Of a DNA stretch of 18,239 nucleotides, positions 15,081 through 18,239 are shown one piece after another. A program made the position numbers and the translations under genes. The notes beneath the pieces are model-generated. The model did no database searches. It saw nothing but the letters and a program-made list of their open reading frames with translations, and had not been told where the DNA came from. Source of the DNA: JBNJDJ01 sp051744845. Lineage in GTDB: Bacteria > Bacillota > Clostridia > Peptostreptococcales > Acidaminobacteraceae. The stretch spans positions 1 to 18,239 of the forward strand of contig JBNJDJ010000040.1 of NCBI GenBank assembly GCA_051744845.1, read 5' to 3'. Within the stretch, counting starts at the first letter, position 1. Every line of letters starts with the position of its first letter.

Positions 15081-15158
15081 AAAATTTCTTTTAAATAAGT
15101 ACGAGATACTTATAAGGGGTAAGTTTTTGAATTTCTTATGTCTAAAGAAATTTTTTTT
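15081..15158 (+). promoter_or_regulatory. attenuator-like leader of uraA with competing pairings
   Basis: Three elements are visible. (1) A terminator hairpin: AATTTCTT (15130-15137) with AAGAAATT (15145-15152), 7-base loop, then T to 15158. (2) An upstream copy of the 5' arm, AAAATTTCTT (15081-15090), exactly complementary to AAGAAATTTT (15145-15154), which could hold the 3' arm away from the terminator. (3) Between them, a perfect 7-bp hairpin ATAAGTA/TACTTAT (15095-15101, 15107-15113) with loop CGAGA, followed by AAGGGG. The layout resembles an antitermination leader. All stems are AU-rich and therefore weak. The regulator is unknown; PyrR is a candidate because the gene is a uracil permease. 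Confidence 0.6.
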
Positions 15159-15161
15159 ATG

Positions 15162-15190
15162 CTTTAAATTGGTTCTGTGAGATCAAAAAG
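15162..15190 (+). promoter_or_regulatory. PyrR-like hexaloop hairpin over the uraA ribosome binding site
   Basis: GGTT (15171-15174) and GATC (15181-15184) flank the hexaloop CTGTGA, matching the CNGNGA loop of PyrR-binding RNAs. TT/AA pairs (15169-15170 with 15185-15186) extend it. After an AAA bulge (15166-15168), CTTT (15162-15165) pairs with AAAG (15187-15190), the start of the AAGGAGG ribosome binding site. Folding would hide part of that site. The match to the PyrR consensus is partial (U for C and A for G at two conserved positions), and the pairing is weak. Confidence 0.42.
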
Positions 15191-15198
15191 GAGGAAAA

Positions 15199-16458
15199 AT
15201 GACAACAAATGTTAATTCAGTAAGTAAGAAGGTTGAAAAAGAAAGTGTAGTTTCGCATTTATTTAATTTGAAAAGTATAATATTAGGTTTACAGCATCTA
15301 ATAGCAATGTTCGGTGCAACAGTTTTAGTACCTATGTTAACAGGATTTGATCCATCAGTTGCATTATTTGCAGCAGGTGTAGGAACATTGATATTTCATC
15401 AAGTTACAGATAAAAAAGTTCCAGTATTTTTAGGTTCATCTTTTGCATTTATTCCATTAATTATTGCAGTAAAAGAGATGTATAATGGAGATTTAGCTTA
15501 TGCTCAAGGTGGTATAATTGTTGCAGGTTTAATTTATGTAGCAGTTTCATTTATTGTTAAAAAAGTGGGTATAGAAAAAATAAATAAAATTTTACCTGCT
15601 CATGTTGTTGGTCCAATGATTGTTGTAATTGGTTTAAACTTAATACCAGTTGCTTTTAATATGGCTTCAAACAACTTTTTATTAGCAGGTATTACTTTAG
15701 GATCAGCTCTTTTAATTAAATTTTTCGCTAAAGGTTTTTCTAAACAACTTACAATTTTAGGTGGAGTTTTAGCAGGATATTTTGCATCTTTATCATTAGG
15801 TATTGTAGATACTTCTATAGTTACAAATGCTAGTTGGATAGCAGTTCCGAACTTTACATTACCTAAATTCTCTGCTCAAGCAATTTTAATTATAGCACCT
15901 ATTGTACTTGCAGTATTTATGGAACATATTGGTGATATTACTACTAATCAAACAGTAGTTGGTAAAAACTTTATCAAAGATCCAGGATTAAACAAAACTT
16001 TATTAGGTGATGGATTAGCTACAATTTTTGCAGGTTTTATTGGAGGACCAGCAAATACAACTTATGGAGAAAATACAGGAGTTTTAGCAGTAACTAAAAA
16101 TTATAATCCAGCTATTATTAGAATTGCTGCTATATTCGCTATTATTTTAGCGTTAGTATCTAAGGTTGGATCAGTTCTAAAAACTATTCCTACGTCAGTT
16201 ATGGGCGGAATTTCGCTAATGCTTTTTTCTATGATTGCTATAGTAGGAGTTCAAACTATACAAAATAATGATGTTAAATTTAATTGGAAAAATATAGTAG
16301 TTATGGGGACTATTTTAATTTTAGGTTTTGGTGGGAGTTATATAGAAAGTTATTTTGGAATTACATTAGGTATTCCAATAACTGAAACAGTAGCTATAAA
16401 TGGATTATCATTTGCTGCTATTGCAGGAGTAATTTTAAATAAAATTTTAAATTATTAA
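15199..16458 (+). CDS. uraA: uracil permease (NCS2 family)
   Basis: This 419-residue integral membrane protein imports uracil with protons. It closely follows the UraA pattern: GLQHLIAMFGATVLVPMLTG at 30-49, FLGSSFAFI at 77-85, E242 in MEHIGDITTNQ and E291 in NTTYGENTGV, which correspond to the uracil-binding glutamates of E. coli UraA. About 14 hydrophobic segments fill the length, as in the family. The ATG follows AAGGAGG (15188-15194) with a 4-base spacer. A strong promoter, a leader with attenuator-like structure and a clean downstream terminator make it a single-gene unit, probably controlled by pyrimidine supply (inference). Xanthine transport by this family is less likely given the uracil-type motifs. 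Confidence 0.93.
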   Translation: MTTNVNSVSKKVEKESVVSHLFNLKSIILGLQHLIAMFGATVLVPMLTGFDPSVALFAAGVGTLIFHQVTDKKVPVFLGSSFAFIPLIIAVKEMYNGDLAYAQGGIIVAGLIYVAVSFIVKKVGIEKINKILPAHVVGPMIVVIGLNLIPVAFNMASNNFLLAGITLGSALLIKFFAKGFSKQLTILGGVLAGYFASLSLGIVDTSIVTNASWIAVPNFTLPKFSAQAILIIAPIVLAVFMEHIGDITTNQTVVGKNFIKDPGLNKTLLGDGLATIFAGFIGGPANTTYGENTGVLAVTKNYNPAIIRIAAIFAIILALVSKVGSVLKTIPTSVMGGISLMLFSMIAIVGVQTIQNNDVKFNWKNIVVMGTILILGFGGSYIESYFGITLGIPITETVAINGLSFAAIAGVILNKILNY

Positions 16459-16464
16459 ATATTT

Positions 16465-16491
16465 ATCGCCATTTATTTGGCGATTTTTTTT
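16465..16491 (+). terminator. intrinsic terminator of uraA
   Basis: ATCGCCA (16465-16471) pairs with TGGCGAT (16478-16484) around a 6-base loop, with T to 16491. Confidence 0.92.
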
Positions 16492-16504
16492 AAAAAAATA
16501 ATTA

Positions 16505-16532
16505 TTGATTTATGTTAAAAATATTATATACT
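16505..16532 (+). promoter_or_regulatory. promoter of the small membrane protein / TIM-barrel pair
   Basis: -35 TTGATT (16505-16510), 16-base spacer, -10 TATACT (16527-16532). The -10 lies inside the perfect palindrome at 16525-16547. Confidence 0.65.
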
Positions 16533-16547
16533 TAAAATAAGTATATA
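16525..16547 (+). repeat. 23-bp perfect palindrome over the -10 box, candidate operator
   Basis: Arms TATATACTTA (16525-16534) and TAAGTATATA (16538-16547) are exact inverse complements around AAA. The repeat spans the -10 and the expected transcription start, an ideal place for a repressor. It has no T-run, so it is not a terminator. The regulator is unknown. Confidence 0.6.
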
Positions 16548-16560
16548 AATAGGAGATATT

Positions 16561-16815
16561 ATGAAAAAGAAAATAGTAATTATTAGGCTAATTATTTCAA
16601 TATTTTTTTTAATTTCATTAGTTTTCATGTTTTTTTTCAAAGAAAATTTTAATTTTACTAATAGATTTATTAGTTTTTATGGCTCTTTTGTAATAGCTAT
16701 TTATTCTTTTTTTTATGGTGTGGAAAATATTATTGATAAAAAAATAAATTTAGGGATGTTTTTTATCATTTTTTTTATTATGATTATTATTTTAAATATA
16801 TATATGTTGAGGTGA
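16561..16815 (+). CDS. small three-segment membrane protein
   Basis: This 84-residue, very hydrophobic protein has three likely transmembrane segments (about 6-25, 36-54, 64-83) separated by short charged turns (KENFN and ENIIDKK). It has some resemblance to small DUF3953-type membrane proteins, but I cannot assign it firmly. The ATG follows AGGAGAT. Its last codons contain the GAGGTGA ribosome binding site of the next gene, whose start is 3 bases after this stop, so the two are translationally coupled. Function unknown. Confidence 0.7.
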   Translation: MKKKIVIIRLIISIFFLISLVFMFFFKENFNFTNRFISFYGSFVIAIYSFFYGVENIIDKKINLGMFFIIFFIMIIILNIYMLR

Positions 16816-16818
16816 AAA

Positions 16819-17670
16819 ATGACACTTGGTATTAATAGTTTAAATTTTGATTTTTCTTTATTAAAAAAATATAAGTTTGAACATTTGGAAGTTTGTTTAG
16901 GGAGAAAGGGTTCGTATAAAGATAGATTAAATAGGTCTCTTAATTTGATTAATGATGCACAAAAAAGAAATGTTAACTTAAGTGTTCATTTACCGATTTA
17001 TTTATTTGATTGGTATCCTTATGATTATTTATCAGCTTTTTTTATTCATTCTGATAAGGATAAAAGAGAAATCTCTTTTAAATTATTAGAAAAAAATTTA
17101 AAAAGATTAAAAAATTTCAATATAAGTTTTTTAGTACTTCATTTTCCAGGAATAAATCATAAAGATAAAAATATTGAAAATTTTGAAAAAATATTAAACA
17201 ATTCATTAAATAAAGTTAATAAATTAGCTAAAAAATATAATCAAAAGATATTATTAGAATACTTTGGCTCAAATATTTTATTTGCTGATTATAATATATG
17301 GATTGAAAAAATAAAAAAGTTTTCTAATTTAGGTATTTTACTAGATACAGGGCATTTATATTTTTCATCAATATTAAATGATTTTGATTTTAATAAAGCT
17401 TTTAATAAGCTTAAAGAAAATTCTGAAGCTTTTCATTTTTGGACAACAAAAGGTAAAGACATTTATGGTAATAATGAGTTTTATCAAAAATATCATCATA
17501 TTATTCCAAATATAAGTCAAAAAAAGAATAATAATTGGGCTTTTGATACTAAAGAAATTTATGAAAGTATGATTGGTACTAATAAACCAATTATAATAGA
17601 AGCTTCCCCATTCTATAAAGGTGAAAATTATTATTATAAATCTATTGACACTCTTTCTAAAATGATATAA
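16819..17670 (+). CDS. xylose-isomerase-like TIM-barrel protein
   Basis: This 283-residue protein has the AP-endonuclease-2 / sugar-isomerase TIM-barrel pattern. Expected metal and active-site residues appear at successive strand ends: H57 (SVHLP), H108 (LVLHFPG), E147 (LLEYFG), D176 and H179 (LLDTGH), H206 (FHFW), H226/H227 and E261 (IIIEAS). Family members isomerise or epimerise sugars or act on inositol derivatives, and a few nick DNA at abasic sites. The short length and this motif set favour a sugar isomerase/epimerase, but the substrate is unreadable. It is coupled to the small membrane protein upstream. Two candidate promoters for the Veg gene lie at and just after its end. Confidence 0.83.
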   Translation: MTLGINSLNFDFSLLKKYKFEHLEVCLGRKGSYKDRLNRSLNLINDAQKRNVNLSVHLPIYLFDWYPYDYLSAFFIHSDKDKREISFKLLEKNLKRLKNFNISFLVLHFPGINHKDKNIENFEKILNNSLNKVNKLAKKYNQKILLEYFGSNILFADYNIWIEKIKKFSNLGILLDTGHLYFSSILNDFDFNKAFNKLKENSEAFHFWTTKGKDIYGNNEFYQKYHHIIPNISQKKNNNWAFDTKEIYESMIGTNKPIIIEASPFYKGENYYYKSIDTLSKMI

Positions 17671-17673
17671 AAT
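17645..17673 (+). promoter_or_regulatory. possible upstream promoter for the Veg gene
   Basis: TTGACA (17645-17650), 17 bases, TAAAAT (17668-17673). It lies within the last codons and stop of the TIM-barrel gene. The hexamers are good, but this could be coincidence, since a stronger promoter follows. Confidence 0.5.
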
Positions 17674-17688
17674 TAAAAGGTTTAAAAC

Positions 17689-17717
17689 TTGAAAAATATT
17701 CGCCTTTATGTTATAAT
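17689..17717 (+). promoter_or_regulatory. strong promoter of the Veg gene
   Basis: TTGAAA (17689-17694), 17 bases, extended -10 TGTTATAAT with TATAAT at 17712-17717. High similarity to consensus agrees with the very strong veg promoter known in Bacillus subtilis. Confidence 0.88.
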
Positions 17718-17746
17718 AAAATATACGTTTAGGGAGAGTGATATGA

Positions 17747-18031
17747 GTGAATAATATGGAGTCTCTAGAAGAAATTAAAGAATATATTAATCAAAATATT
17801 GGTAACGAGGTATCTCTTGTTACTGATCGTGGAAAGAGACGCATGAAAGAAAGAAACGGGACTGTTAAAAATACTTTTAGAAATATTTTTACTGTTGAAA
17901 TTACTGAAGGGTTTAATAATACTCGTACAGTATCTTTCAGCTATTCGGATGTATTAACTAAAGATGTAGAATTTATTGTATCAGATATTCCAGATGAAAA
18001 ACAATTAGAAGAAAAGATCGATGTATTATAG
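17747..18031 (+). CDS. veg: Veg family protein
   Basis: This small cytoplasmic protein of 94 residues (91 if the ATG at 17756 is used) matches the Veg family: an N-terminal helix (SLEEIKEYINQNIGNEV), a basic RGKRRMKERNGTV segment where Veg has GRRKTIERSG, and a C-terminal beta region with SFSYSDVLT like the Veg SYSYADILT. In B. subtilis Veg influences biofilm matrix expression and spore outgrowth. The start is uncertain: AGGGAG (17731-17736) suits the GTG at 17747, while an ATG at 17743 in another frame gives only three codons. It has its own promoter and terminator and lies alone. Confidence 0.92.
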   Translation: MNNMESLEEIKEYINQNIGNEVSLVTDRGKRRMKERNGTVKNTFRNIFTVEITEGFNNTRTVSFSYSDVLTKDVEFIVSDIPDEKQLEEKIDVL

Positions 18032-18034
18032 TAA

Positions 18035-18066
18035 AAATACCTCTTTATGAGGTATTTATTTTTTTT
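18035..18066 (+). terminator. intrinsic terminator of the Veg gene
   Basis: AAATACCTC (18035-18043) pairs with GAGGTATTT (18049-18057) around a 5-base loop, followed by T at 18059-18066. Confidence 0.92.
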
Positions 18067-18089
18067 AAAATACAAACAAAATATATTTA

Positions 18090-18118
18090 TTGATAGAGAT
18101 ATACATTTATTGTATAAT
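18090..18118 (+). promoter_or_regulatory. promoter of the ornithine carbamoyltransferase gene
   Basis: TTGATA (18090-18095), 17 bases, TATAAT (18113-18118). No convincing ArgR box was seen around it. Confidence 0.85.
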
Positions 18119-18155
18119 TTCTTTATATGAGTATATTATAAAGGAGGAATAGAAA

Positions 18156-18239
18156 ATGGCAGTAAATTTAAGAGGAAGAAATTTTGTAACATTAAAGGAT
18201 TTTACACCAGATGAGATTAATTATTTATTAGATTTATCA
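18156..18239 (+). CDS. argF: ornithine carbamoyltransferase, N-terminal part (cut by window end)
   Basis: The first 28 residues, beginning MAVNLRGRNFVTLKDFT and continuing PDEINYLLDLS, are the typical N-terminus of ornithine carbamoyltransferase, which condenses ornithine and carbamoyl phosphate to citrulline, or runs in reverse in the arginine deiminase pathway. The gene runs off the right edge, so the biosynthetic (argF) and catabolic (arcB) forms cannot be told apart. ATG follows AAGGAGG (18141-18147) with 8-base spacing. A 7-bp inverted repeat (CTTTATA 18121-18127, TATAAAG 18137-18143) reaches into the ribosome binding site. Confidence 0.92.
   Translation, partial: MAVNLRGRNFVTLKDFTPDEINYLLDLS

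Noticed and set aside
15076..15198. Purine or PreQ1 riboswitch before the permease gene
   Set aside because: I could not find the conserved loop and junction bases of the guanine/adenine aptamer or a PreQ1 fold. Uracil-type protein motifs also argue against purine control.
18067..18155. ArgR operator before ornithine carbamoyltransferase
   Set aside because: No convincing ARG-box palindrome; only a 7-bp inverted repeat at the ribosome binding site.
1..18239. Mobile elements, CRISPR arrays, tRNA or rRNA genes
   Set aside because: No transposase or integrase motifs, no regularly spaced repeats and no tRNA-like cloverleaf or rRNA segments were seen.

Overview
The window is very AT-rich (GC about a quarter by eye), with strong AAGGAGG-type ribosome binding sites, near-consensus sigma-A promoters and several TTG/GTG starts. 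This points to a low-GC Bacillota. The mix of a Veg-family protein, a PepV-type dipeptidase, CadC/CadA and a Cache chemoreceptor fits an anaerobic clostridial or halanaerobial lineage, but the genus cannot be fixed from sequence reading alone. There are 17 genes; the last (ornithine carbamoyltransferase) is cut by the window end. No rRNA, tRNA, CRISPR array, insertion sequence or prophage gene was seen.

Left part (1-7433, + strand): a membrane-anchored lytic transglycosylase with its own terminator is followed by a tightly packed envelope/glycan cluster. The cluster holds a membrane coiled-coil protein, a phosphodiester glycosidase, a GT-A glycosyltransferase, a GT4 glycosyltransferase, a second GT-A glycosyltransferase fused to a cyclic-nucleotide-binding-like domain, and GalU, which makes UDP-glucose. 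The cluster ends at a 13-bp perfect-stem terminator. The most plausible reading is synthesis and editing of a surface glycan or glycolipid, with one enzyme carrying a built-in regulatory domain.

Middle part (7403-12815): a three-gene minus-strand operon encodes a UPF0489 arginase-fold protein, a PepV-type M20 dipeptidase and an LRAT-domain protein. It diverges from a plus-strand cadmium/zinc resistance pair (cadC repressor, cadA P-type ATPase). The divergent promoters overlap at their -35 boxes. The cadC promoter is a perfect TTGACA-17-TATAAT, with a candidate CadC operator over the start of transcription.

Right part (12816-18239, + strand): a dCache chemoreceptor; a uracil permease with an elaborate leader (intrinsic terminator, competing upstream pairing and a PyrR-like hexaloop hairpin over the ribosome binding site); a small membrane protein paired with a TIM-barrel sugar isomerase-like protein behind a palindrome-marked promoter; a Veg-family gene; and the start of ornithine carbamoyltransferase. 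Most of these units have their own promoter and hairpin terminator.

The best candidates for new biology are the glycosyltransferase/CNB fusion (its phosphate-binding arginine is absent), the uracil permease leader, and the UPF0489-dipeptidase-LRAT operon.
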